Source: JBEVJC01 sp040510375
GTDB lineage: Bacteria > Bacteroidota > Bacteroidia > Chitinophagales > Chitinophagaceae
Assembly (NCBI GenBank): GCA_040510375.1
Contig: JBEVJC010000014.1
Location: 169,628 to 233,627, forward strand
Reading direction: 5' to 3'
Length of the DNA stretch: 64,000 bases
Shown here: in pieces, positions 1-6,669 of the stretch
How the letters are laid out: every line of letters begins with the position of its first letter
How positions within the stretch are numbered: position 1 is the first letter of the stretch
The notes under the pieces: generated by a model
Seen by the model: only the letters and a program-made list of their open reading frames with translations
What the model was told of the DNA's origin: nothing
The model's database searches: none
Made by a program: the position numbers and the translations under genes

Positions 1-567
1 TTCAATAGCCAGGTGCCACATCGGTGCATTCCTGTATTCAGTGTTACCATAGGAAGAAAATCCGCGGTGGATCAATCCAATATTTTTGATGCCGGCTCTT
101 GCTACGCGCTCCACCGCACCAGCCCAGAGTTCCAGGTCGGGATTGATCGGGTTCTTGATCATTACCGGTACATCCACACCACGTAAAGCATCTGCCACTT
201 CCTGCACGCTGAACGGGTTCACGGTTGTGCGGGCACCGATCCATAGTACATCCACATCAAAGGTCAGTGCATCCTGTACCTGTTTGCCGGTTGCAACTTC
301 CACGGTGGTTGGTAAGCCGGTGAGTTGTTTTGCTTTTTGCAGCCATGGCAGGCCCTTTGCTCCGATCCCTTCAAACATTCCGGGTTTGGTGCGTGGTTTC
401 CAGATACCCGCACGAAGCATATCGACTTTCCCTGTTGCGGCAAGACGCTGAGCTGTACTGATTACCTGTTCTTCTGTTTCGGCACTGCAGGGACCGCTGA
501 TGATGAGTGGTCGTTTGTTCCAGGCTTGTTGTACAGGACTGGTGACTGTTTGTTCTTCTGTTTGCAT
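1..567 (-). CDS. DAHP synthase (probably fused to chorismate mutase), 3' part outside window
   Basis: The first 189 codons of a 3-deoxy-7-phosphoheptulonate synthase lie in the window, and the rest runs off the left edge. The ATG at 567-565 starts an MQTEEQ N-terminus. Visible family motifs are SGPCSAE near residue 25, RAGIWKPRTKP near residue 53 (the PEP/phosphate loop), and IGARTTVNPFSVQ near residue 111. The enzyme condenses PEP with erythrose-4-phosphate, the first step of the shikimate pathway. In Bacteroidota this short type usually carries a C-terminal chorismate mutase domain, which would suit its place as the fourth gene of the Phe/Tyr operon; that part cannot be seen here. It lies 61 bp after tyrA on the same strand, so it is probably under the attenuator upstream of pheA. 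Confidence 0.9.
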   Translation of the reverse strand, partial: MQTEEQTVTSPVQQAWNKRPLIISGPCSAETEEQVISTAQRLAATGKVDMLRAGIWKPRTKPGMFEGIGAKGLPWLQKAKQLTGLPTTVEVATGKQVQDALTFDVDVLWIGARTTVNPFSVQEVADALRGVDVPVMIKNPINPDLELWAGAVERVARAGIKNIGLIHRGFSSYGNTEYRNAPMWHLAIE

Positions 568-628
568 ATTGAGTTGTTTGTAAAGTTATTGATTCTATGG
601 CTTGACTGGCCCGACCGTTATTTGTTAA

Positions 629-1552
629 TTATTTGATGATCTTGTTAATTTTGTTTGCATCCTGCATCAGGCTGCCCAGGTATACTGCATCGTTATCTTC
701 AATACTTTTCTGGAAACGGGTCAGCTGTGCAATATGTTCTTTCAGCACGTCCAGCACATTGTCCTTGTTTTGCAGGAAGATGGGGGTCCACATGGCCGGA
801 CTGCTTTTTGCCAGCCGCACTGTACTTTCAAAACCGGCCGATGCCAGTTCAAAAATTGCCTGGTCCTCTTTCTCTTTCTGTAATACCGTATTGGCAAGTG
901 CAAACGAAGTGATATGGGAGATATGACTTACATACGCGGCATGAAGATCATGTGGTCCGGCTTCCATTTCCAGTAAACGCATACCGATCTTGCGATAGGC
1001 AGCGCGTGTCCATTCAAGTGCATCGGCATCCGATTCATCCACATTACAAAGGATCACTGCCCTGTTTTCAAATGCATTGTTTACCGCAGCACGGGGACCG
1101 CTGTACTCGGTACCCCACATGGGATGTGTTGCAACGTAACGTCCGCGTTTGGGATGGTCTTTAACCGCTTCGATCAGTTTACTCTTGGTAGATCCAAGAT
1201 CAACCACAATCTGCCGATCAATTTTATCAAGGATGGATGGCAGCAGATCCAGTAGTTTATCAACCGGGATTGCCAGCACGATCACATCAGATACGCGGAT
1301 CGCTTCATCCAGTGACATTACTTCGTCCACCAGTTCAAGGTCCAGTGCATCCTGCAGGTTCTGTTCCTTGCTGTCTACCCCGATCAGCCGGGAAGAGATT
1401 TTTTTCTCATGCAGGCGGAGAGCGAGCGAACCGCCGATCAGTCCTACCCCAACGATACTTACCACCTTCCGCACACTGGTTGCTTCCGGCGAAGCTGCAG
1501 GGCTGTCGCGGAATGAATGATCCGTTGGTCTGGTGACAACAGGTTTGCTCAT
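629..1552 (-). CDS. tyrA: Prephenate dehydrogenase TyrA
   Basis: This 307-residue protein converts prephenate to 4-hydroxyphenylpyruvate with NAD(P)+ on the way to tyrosine. A Rossmann dinucleotide loop VGVGLIGGSLA sits near residue 30, followed by the acidic end of strand 2 (GVDS), a VVDLGSTKS segment and the ATHPMWGTEYSGP motif typical of TyrA. The start at 1552 is chosen because its ATG shares 4 bp (ATGA) with the stop codon of the upstream aminotransferase; a longer in-frame ATG at 1645 would put 31 residues of unlikely sequence in front. No C-terminal ACT domain is apparent. It is the third gene of the pheA, aminotransferase, tyrA, DAHP synthase operon. Confidence 0.93.
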   Translation of the reverse strand: MSKPVVTRPTDHSFRDSPAASPEATSVRKVVSIVGVGLIGGSLALRLHEKKISSRLIGVDSKEQNLQDALDLELVDEVMSLDEAIRVSDVIVLAIPVDKLLDLLPSILDKIDRQIVVDLGSTKSKLIEAVKDHPKRGRYVATHPMWGTEYSGPRAAVNNAFENRAVILCNVDESDADALEWTRAAYRKIGMRLLEMEAGPHDLHAAYVSHISHITSFALANTVLQKEKEDQAIFELASAGFESTVRLAKSSPAMWTPIFLQNKDNVLDVLKEHIAQLTRFQKSIEDNDAVYLGSLMQDANKINKIIK

Positions 1553-2742
1553 ACGATATTTGTTTGAGGTTGATCGGGAATACCGGGTGCGGGGATGGCA
1601 CTGATACGGCCGATCGCTTCCTGGAAACGAAGGACCGGTGCACAAAGACTCACGCGGATATATTTTTCACCGGCATCACCAAAAATGCCGCCGGGTGTAA
1701 TAAAAACATTGGCTTTATAAAGAAGCTCATCACTGAGTACGTAACCATCTTTATATTCAGAAGGGATTGCTGCCCATATAAACAGACCTGCCTGGTCTTT
1801 CGAATAGGTACATTGCAGCAGGTCGAGCAGTTCAAAAACTTTATCGCGCCGTTCACGATAAACTGAATTCAGATCATCAAACCATTCGCGCCCAAGCTGC
1901 AATGCCTTTGCTGCCGCCAGTTGCAGCGGAAGGAACATACCACTATCCATATTACTTTTGAACCGGATCACTTCGCTGATACGATGAGCAGCGCCCGACA
2001 GCATTCCGATTCTCCATCCTGCCATATTATGGCTCTTGCTGAGTGAGTTCAGTTCAAGTACATGGTCCTTTGCACCTTCAACGCTGAGGATACTCAGTGG
2101 TTGGTTATTCAGGATAAAGCTGTAGGGGTTATCATGAATCAGCAGGATTTTATGTTTCCGTGCAAATGCAACCAGTCGCTGGAACAGAGCCACCGATGGT
2201 AATTTACCGGTGGGCATCTGGGGGTAGTTCACAAACATCAGCTTCACCTTCTTCAGTTTCTTTTCAAGTTTAAAAAAGGATGGCTCGTAATTATTTTTCT
2301 CCGTCAGTTTATAGGGAACGGGTTTACCTCCGGCAAGTTTGACCGCGCTGGTGTAGGTAGGGTATCCCGGATCCGGTACCAGTACACGATCGCCGGGGTT
2401 GAGATAGGTCATACAGATATGCATGATCCCTTCTTTACTGCCAAGCAGCGGAAGAATCTCCGAGTTTGGATCAAGGGTTACATTGTACCAGGTGTTGTAC
2501 CATTCACTGATGGCCTTGCGGAGAATGGGTGAACCTTTGTACGACTGGTATCCATGATTCCCGGGTTTGACCGCTTCTTCCTGCAGGGTGCGGATCACAT
2601 CAGGATGAGGGGCCAGGTCGGGACTACCGATCCCGAGATTGATAACTTTTTTACCGGCATTGTTCATTCCCTCGATCTCCGTCAGCTTACGGGAGAAATA
2701 ATACTCACCAATACCTTTTAATCGTTTAGCCGTTTGCATCAT
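1549..2742 (-). CDS. PLP-dependent aminotransferase (aromatic/prephenate operon)
   Basis: This 397-residue fold-type I aminotransferase contains the PLP-lysine motif SLSKSHNMAGWRIG near residue 235, PDPGYPTYTSAV near 125 and an INLGIGSPDLAPHPD N-terminal segment. The sequence style resembles the LL-diaminopimelate/aspartate aminotransferase branch. Because it is flanked by pheA (12 bp upstream) and tyrA (4-bp overlap), the likely role is transamination of phenylpyruvate and hydroxyphenylpyruvate, or of prephenate; the exact substrate cannot be read from sequence. Two adjacent ATGs (2742 and 2739) are possible starts. Its stop codon is interlocked with the tyrA start, which suggests translational coupling. 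Confidence 0.88.
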   Translation of the reverse strand: MMQTAKRLKGIGEYYFSRKLTEIEGMNNAGKKVINLGIGSPDLAPHPDVIRTLQEEAVKPGNHGYQSYKGSPILRKAISEWYNTWYNVTLDPNSEILPLLGSKEGIMHICMTYLNPGDRVLVPDPGYPTYTSAVKLAGGKPVPYKLTEKNNYEPSFFKLEKKLKKVKLMFVNYPQMPTGKLPSVALFQRLVAFARKHKILLIHDNPYSFILNNQPLSILSVEGAKDHVLELNSLSKSHNMAGWRIGMLSGAAHRISEVIRFKSNMDSGMFLPLQLAAAKALQLGREWFDDLNSVYRERRDKVFELLDLLQCTYSKDQAGLFIWAAIPSEYKDGYVLSDELLYKANVFITPGGIFGDAGEKYIRVSLCAPVLRFQEAIGRISAIPAPGIPDQPQTNIV

Positions 2743-2754
2743 TCTTGTTTTACG

Positions 2755-3606
2755 TTATTTCCAGGCACCTCTTTTGTAAGTACCATATACTCTAAGTTGT
2801 TCGGTAAGTGGCTGGATAGCCTTCATTACTTTATCAAACTGATCCACTGATTCAAACTCCATATCTGCATGGAAACTGTAATTAAAGCCGGAACCCGGTA
2901 TCGGAAAACTCTGCAGTTTACTCAGGTTAATACCACCATCGGCAATCTTTGTCAGCACTTTGGCCAGGCTGCCTCTTGAGTGATCGGTATGGAAATTCAC
3001 CGATGCCTTATCGGCCCCTGCGGTTATGGCTGTATCATCTGCAGGTTGAAGCACCAGGAAACGGGTATAGTTATTTTTGAGCGTATGGATATTGGGTGCA
3101 ATAATCTCCAGGTCATATAATTCAGCTGCCAGCTTACTGGCAATAGCAGCAATATGTTTGCTTTTAAACTGGTGAAGCTGGCGTGCGCTTAATGCAGTAT
3201 CATCTGTTTCCACCAGTTTCCAGTTGTACTGATCCAGGAAACCATAACATTGCTGGATGGCCATGGTATGTGAATGAACTTCGCGGATATCTTCCAGTTT
3301 AACGCCGGGATTAACGAGGAGATTTTGCCTGATCTGCAAATAAATCTCACCGGTGATGCGAAGGTTTGATTTCTGCAACAGGTTGTAGTTGGGAAGGATA
3401 CTGCCTGCTATCGAATTTTCGATAGCCATGATGCCGCCTGCGCTGGACTTCTTATCCGCAGCCAGTTTCACCACCTGTTGAAAGGTATCACAGGGGATTA
3501 CTTCAATGTTCTTGCCATGATAAAGCCGGGCAGCCACCTGGTGAAAACTGCCTTCGTATCCCTGGATGGCGATCCCTGTTGCTGTACTCTCTGATGATCG
3601 GTTCAT
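2755..3606 (-). CDS. pheA: Prephenate dehydratase with ACT domain
   Basis: This 283-residue enzyme decarboxylates and dehydrates prephenate to phenylpyruvate, the committed step to phenylalanine. The start IAIQGYEGSFHQ, the loop MAIENSIAGSI near residue 80 and the TRFLVLQP segment near residue 182 are prephenate dehydratase signatures. A C-terminal ACT domain (about 205-280) includes SRGSLAKVL and GGINLSKLQSFPIPG, the phenylalanine-binding region, so allosteric inhibition by Phe is expected. There is no fused chorismate mutase. It is the first structural gene of the operon. Its ATG lies about 32 bp after the T-run of the attenuator terminator, so expression should depend both on Phe-dependent readthrough and on feedback inhibition. 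Confidence 0.95.
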   Translation of the reverse strand: MNRSSESTATGIAIQGYEGSFHQVAARLYHGKNIEVIPCDTFQQVVKLAADKKSSAGGIMAIENSIAGSILPNYNLLQKSNLRITGEIYLQIRQNLLVNPGVKLEDIREVHSHTMAIQQCYGFLDQYNWKLVETDDTALSARQLHQFKSKHIAAIASKLAAELYDLEIIAPNIHTLKNNYTRFLVLQPADDTAITAGADKASVNFHTDHSRGSLAKVLTKIADGGINLSKLQSFPIPGSGFNYSFHADMEFESVDQFDKVMKAIQPLTEQLRVYGTYKRGAWK

Positions 3607-3637
3607 GTTTTATATACCGTTATTTTCCGGTTATTTT

Positions 3638-3674
3638 AAAAAACAAGAATCCCGGCTTGAAGGCCGGGATTCTT
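3638..3674 (-). terminator. Attenuator terminator upstream of pheA (segments 3:4)
   Basis: On the minus strand a perfect 12-bp stem (5' arm 3674-3663, 3' arm 3656-3645, loop CTTCAA) is followed by GTTTTTT at 3644-3638. It lies between the leader peptide and pheA, inside the leader of the operon rather than after a gene. The 5' arm can pair instead with an upstream leader segment. Confidence 0.9.
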
Positions 3675-3781
3675 TATGTTGATTTAGTTGTCAGCTATCT
3701 GTTTCAACAAAGACTTCCCGGCTTCATTCTAAAATAGAAGAAGTAAAAAAAGAAGCCGCTAAAAGTTGTTGAGTTCATCAT
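3645..3781 (-). promoter_or_regulatory. Ribosome-mediated phenylalanine attenuator leader
   Basis: The transcribed leader contains four segments that can pair in the classical pattern. Segment 1, CGGCTTC (3758-3752), lies just before and in the Phe codons and is complementary over 7 bp to segment 2, GAAGCCG (3725-3719). Segment 2, TGAAG plus CCGGGA (3726-3716), pairs over 11 bp with segment 3 (TCCCGG and CTTCA, 3669-3658) with one bulged C. Segment 3 is the 5' arm of the terminator with segment 4 (3656-3645). A ribosome stalled on the Phe codons would mask segment 1, free segment 2 to form 2:3 and prevent termination. A ribosome reaching the stop codon at 3706-3704 would mask segment 2 and allow 3:4. 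The pairings are seen directly; the regulation is inferred from the enterobacterial phe/trp model. Confidence 0.85.
3704..3781 (-). CDS. Phe/Tyr-rich leader peptide of the phe operon (25 aa)
   Basis: A 25-codon ORF begins with two ATGs (3781-3779, 3778-3776) and ends at TGA 3706-3704. Residues 7-17 hold seven Phe and two Tyr, with an uninterrupted aromatic run F-F-F-Y-F-F-Y-F at residues 10-17; the tail is R-M-K-P-G-S-L-C. No ordinary protein has this composition, and it sits between a strong promoter and an intrinsic terminator in front of pheA. Its function is therefore read as a sensor of charged tRNA-Phe (and perhaps tRNA-Tyr). It is too short for standard gene callers. The second ATG could be the true start. 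Confidence 0.88.
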   Translation of the reverse strand: MMNSTTFSGFFFYFFYFRMKPGSLC

Positions 3782-3788
3782 AACGTTA

Positions 3789-3819
3789 CAAATATACCTT
3801 ATTCAATATCCAAAACAAT
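3789..3819 (-). promoter_or_regulatory. Promoter of the pheA operon leader
   Basis: On the minus strand, -7 TATATTTG (3796-3789) exactly matches the Bacteroidota consensus TAnnTTTG, and ATTG (3819-3816) lies 19 nt upstream as the -33 element. The predicted start point is only a few bases before the leader ATG, so the leader mRNA would have almost no 5' UTR. The promoter is squeezed into the gap after the helicase stop codon at 3833. Confidence 0.75.
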
Positions 3820-3832
3820 CTTTGCCTGGATT

Positions 3833-5503
3833 TTATTTTCTCCGGCCTCCGCCATTCTCTGCATCATTCATGCGGATCTTGCGGCCTTTGAAATTTTTAC
3901 CATCCATTGCCTTCATCATTTTTTTACCGGCTGTTGGCTCAATCTCAATCCAGCTGTTCATTTCCTTCATATCGATGCGGCCGAGCACTTCCTTTTTCAG
4001 GTCGCTCATGTCCAGCACAAACTGGAGAAAACTTGCTTTATAAAAACCGTCCTTGGTTCCAAGGTTTACGAACAAGCGTTGGTAATTTCCGCCGCCTTCG
4101 CCATATGCTTTGCGTTCGCGCGAAGGACCAGCTTCGGGTCTTGCCGACCGGTCGCTGCGTTCACCACGGCCCGCATCGCGCATATTCAGATCCGATGCAT
4201 TCTCATAATATTTAAGGAAGCGGTCGAATTCAAGGGCAGCCACACGTTGCAGGATCTCTTCCTTGTCAACGTTCTCAAACTTTTCCCGGAGAGCGGGCAG
4301 GTAAGTTTCGTAGTCGCCGTGACTGATATCGGCCTGCAGCATTTTATCGATGAAATGGAAGAACTGTTTACGACATACATCTTTACCGCTTGGGATATCC
4401 AGTTTATGGAAACGGGTATTCACCAGGCGTTCGATCTGGCGCAGGCGGTAGAGTTCTTTTGGTGTTACTATTGAAACTGAGATCCCGCTTTTTCCCGCCC
4501 GGCCTGTACGGCCGCTACGGTGCGTGTATACTTCCACATCATCGGGCAGTTCGTAGTTGATTACATGCGTGATGCCTGTAACATCGATCCCGCGTGCAGC
4601 CACGTCGGTGGCGATCAGTAACTGGATACTCTTGTCGCGGAAACGGGCCATTACCTTATCACGCTGTTGCTGGGTCAGGTCGCCGTGAAGTGCTTCAATA
4701 TCGTATCCTTCGCGTACCAGTTGTTCAGTGATACCCTGTGCATCCAGTTTGGTGCGGGTGAAGATGATCCCGTAAATACCGGGATTAAAATCAACAATCC
4801 TCTTGAGGGTTTCGTACCGGTTGTGGTGCTGGGTGGAATAATACTGGTGATCAATATTTGCACTGCCCGCATTAACCTTACCGATGGTCACTTCAAACGG
4901 AGTGTCCATATAACGCTTGCTCACCTGGCGGATAGCCGCAGGCATGGTAGCGCTGAACAACCATGTGCTCTGGCGGTTGGGAGTATTTTTCAGGATCAGC
5001 TCAATATCATCCTTGAATCCCATGTTGAGCATTTCATCTGCCTCGTCGAGAACCACATAATGGATCTGTTCGAGGTTGATGGCCTTGCGTTCGATCAGGT
5101 CGATCAGACGGCCTGGTGTAGCCACTACAATATGGGTTCCACGTTTCAGTTCACGGATCTGGTCGCTGATGGAAGTACCTCCATAAACAGCCGTCACGTG
5201 AACGCTTATTTTTTTACTTTTAAAATTGGCGAGATCCTTGGCGATCTGGAGACAAAGCTCACGCGTCGGGCAGATGATCAGCGCCTGCGGGAACTTGTCC
5301 TCGCTTTTGATGAGTTGCAGGAGAGGCAATCCGAATGCCGCTGTTTTACCGGTACCCGTCTGGGCCAGACCAATAAAATCTTTTGTACCCTGAAGCAGAA
5401 CGGGTATTGCTTTTTCCTGGATGGGTGTTGGCTCGGTGAAACCGAGTGCCTGGATTGAAGTAAGGAGGCCTTCTTCAATACCTAATGATTCAAATGTTAC
5501 CAC
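3833..5503 (-). CDS. deaD: DEAD-box RNA helicase with C-terminal RNA-binding domain
   Basis: This 556-residue ATP-dependent RNA helicase shows the full motif set in order: Q motif (GFTEPTPIQ), motif I AQTGTGKT near residue 47, Ia PTREL, Ib TPGR, II DEADEML near residue 155, III FSATMP, and VI HRSGRTGRAGKSG near residue 330. Residues of about 475-550 look like the DbpA/CsdA-type RNA recognition domain (FVNLGTKDGFYKASFLQF, IDMKEMNSWIEIEP). A charged linker and a GGGRRK tail follow the CsdA pattern. The likely role is ribosome assembly or RNA unwinding in the cold. A -7 element at 5532-5539 is placed for its start. The next downstream element on this strand is the pheA operon promoter, which begins right after the stop codon. 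Confidence 0.93.
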   Translation of the reverse strand: MVTFESLGIEEGLLTSIQALGFTEPTPIQEKAIPVLLQGTKDFIGLAQTGTGKTAAFGLPLLQLIKSEDKFPQALIICPTRELCLQIAKDLANFKSKKISVHVTAVYGGTSISDQIRELKRGTHIVVATPGRLIDLIERKAINLEQIHYVVLDEADEMLNMGFKDDIELILKNTPNRQSTWLFSATMPAAIRQVSKRYMDTPFEVTIGKVNAGSANIDHQYYSTQHHNRYETLKRIVDFNPGIYGIIFTRTKLDAQGITEQLVREGYDIEALHGDLTQQQRDKVMARFRDKSIQLLIATDVAARGIDVTGITHVINYELPDDVEVYTHRSGRTGRAGKSGISVSIVTPKELYRLRQIERLVNTRFHKLDIPSGKDVCRKQFFHFIDKMLQADISHGDYETYLPALREKFENVDKEEILQRVAALEFDRFLKYYENASDLNMRDAGRGERSDRSARPEAGPSRERKAYGEGGGNYQRLFVNLGTKDGFYKASFLQFVLDMSDLKKEVLGRIDMKEMNSWIEIEPTAGKKMMKAMDGKNFKGRKIRMNDAENGGGRRK

Positions 5504-5531
5504 TTATTAAACTATTTATTATTATTTCCCT

Positions 5532-5539
5532 GGCAGGCA
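5532..5539 (-). promoter_or_regulatory. -7 promoter element for the DEAD-box helicase
   Basis: TACCTTTG on the minus strand matches TAnnTTTG and lies 28 bp upstream of the helicase ATG at 5503. No clear -33 TTTG is seen. Confidence 0.5.
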
Positions 5540-5674
5540 CGCAAAGGTAGGTCATTATGGGCTGTCGGGGCGGATTTGTTGCCCAGGATCAGCCGGAGAA
5601 TGGCGTCTATCTGCCAAAATTAACGAAAAAACCGCCTGCCCGCGGCATTCGTGCTGTTAAAGAGGGGATTCATT

Positions 5675-5709
5675 AAAAAAAGAAAGCCATTTCCCCTGCG
5701 GGAAATGGC
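5675..5709 (-). terminator. Terminator after the small lipoprotein gene
   Basis: A perfect 10-bp stem GCCATTTCCC/GGGAAATGGC (5686-5695 and 5700-5709, 4-nt loop) is followed on the minus strand by TTTCTTTTTTT. It lies 28 bp after the stop codon at 5737. Confidence 0.85.
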
Positions 5710-5736
5710 CCTTATCGATTGCTTGCCGATAAAATC

Positions 5737-5955
5737 TTAGTGTTTAACGCTATCTTTCGCAGCAGCACCCAGAGAATCAACAGTTGCTTTGATTGAATCT
5801 GAAGTGTTTTCGATAGAATCAACCTTGGCTTCAGTAGTTGAATCGATTTTCAGGATAGTGCTGTCTTCAGCCTTTTCAGCTGCGCTTTCGTTGTTACAAG
5901 CTACAAAACCGAGGCTCGCTACTGCGAATAAGATAAAAAGCTTCTTCATTGTCAT
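5737..5955 (-). CDS. Small Ser/Asp/Thr-rich lipoprotein
   Basis: A 72-residue precursor has a short signal peptide ending in a lipobox (GFVAC) and a mature part starting C-N-N-E-S. The mature region is almost only E, K, D, S, T, A and V, with repeated D-S-I/T-x heptad-like units, and no cysteine or aromatic core. A second ATG two codons in (5949, MKKLF) is an equally good start. No enzymatic domain is recognised. The gene closely resembles the protein at 31276-31485 and the N-terminal extension of the SodC protein at 34706-35341, so it belongs to a local family of surface or periplasmic lipoproteins. It is monocistronic with a strong terminator. Confidence 0.8.
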   Translation of the reverse strand: MTMKKLFILFAVASLGFVACNNESAAEKAEDSTILKIDSTTEAKVDSIENTSDSIKATVDSLGAAAKDSVKH

Positions 5956-6007
5956 GTGATTTTTGAGTGTTGAAATATTTCATTGTTTATACCGGGAGGA
6001 GAAAAAG

Positions 6008-6053
6008 GTAACCCGGTTTTTTTATTTTTTTTTTCGGGCTGCTCCCGGGTTAC
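6008..6053. repeat. Inverted repeat between small lipoprotein and sigma factor
   Basis: GTAACCCGG (6008-6016) and CCGGGTTAC (6045-6053) form a perfect 9-bp inverted repeat around a 28-nt pyrimidine-rich loop containing long T runs. It lies in the divergent gap 31 bp before the sigma factor GTG. It could be an operator or a long-loop RNA hairpin in a 5' UTR; its function is unknown. Confidence 0.55.
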
Positions 6054-6084
6054 TATTTTTAAAAAAAAGTATTAAATAACGGTA

Positions 6085-6669
6085 GTGAAAGAAGAGAATA
6101 ACGAAAAATTATTGCTACAGGGACTGGCGAGAAACGATAAGAAGGCGGTTGAGACTATTTACCGTTTGAATTACAGCATGGTACAGTCGTTAATTATCAG
6201 TAATAACGGCAGTGCAGACGACGCGAAGGACATTTTCCAGGAGACCATGATTGTTTTGTACGAAAAGTCGCGGTCAGGAACTTTTGAGTTGAATTGCCTT
6301 ATCAGGACCTATGTTTATTCAGTTGCAAGGAGGCTTTGGCTGAAAAAACTGCAGCAGGCAAGCCGGTTCGGGGGCGATATGACGGTGGTGGAAAACACAG
6401 TGCCGGTGGAAGAAGACCTGGATGAACATCAGCGGCGGGACCACGAATTCGTGATGATGGAACGGGCGATGGAAGGATTGGGGGAACCCTGCCGGAGTTT
6501 GCTCGAGGCCTTTTACCTCCGGAAGAAGAATATGCAGGAAATCGCAGGTACCTTTGGGTACACCAACGCAGAGAATGCCAAGACACAGAAATACAAGTGT
6601 CTGGTTCGGTTGAAAAAAGTTTTTTTTACGCATTATAAAAACGGAACCGGTGATGAACGAAGCCAATGA
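6085..6669 (+). CDS. ECF RNA polymerase sigma factor
   Basis: This 194-residue sigma-70 family protein has a region 2 with DDAKDIFQETMIVLYEK near residue 47-63 and a C-terminal region 4 helix-turn-helix (RSLLEAFYLRKKNMQEIAGTFGYTNAENAK). The start is GTG at 6085, since no ATG fits the family length. The 3' end overlaps the next gene by 17 bp, and that gene encodes a membrane protein with an anti-sigma-like N-terminus. The pair therefore looks like a sigma/anti-sigma unit that responds to an envelope signal. Its regulon is unknown. The insertion of acidic residues between regions 2 and 4 (TVPVEEDLDEHQRRD) is typical of Bacteroidota ECFs. Confidence 0.88.
   Translation: MKEENNEKLLLQGLARNDKKAVETIYRLNYSMVQSLIISNNGSADDAKDIFQETMIVLYEKSRSGTFELNCLIRTYVYSVARRLWLKKLQQASRFGGDMTVVENTVPVEEDLDEHQRRDHEFVMMERAMEGLGEPCRSLLEAFYLRKKNMQEIAGTFGYTNAENAKTQKYKCLVRLKKVFFTHYKNGTGDERSQ

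Noticed and set aside
1553..1645. Extended tyrA start at 1645
   Set aside because: Would overlap the aminotransferase by 97 bp and add residues without family resemblance; the 4-bp ATGA overlap start at 1552 is preferred.
4667..5458. 263-codon frame opposite the DEAD-box helicase
   Set aside because: Antisense shadow of a strongly conserved gene; no start context or recognisable domain.
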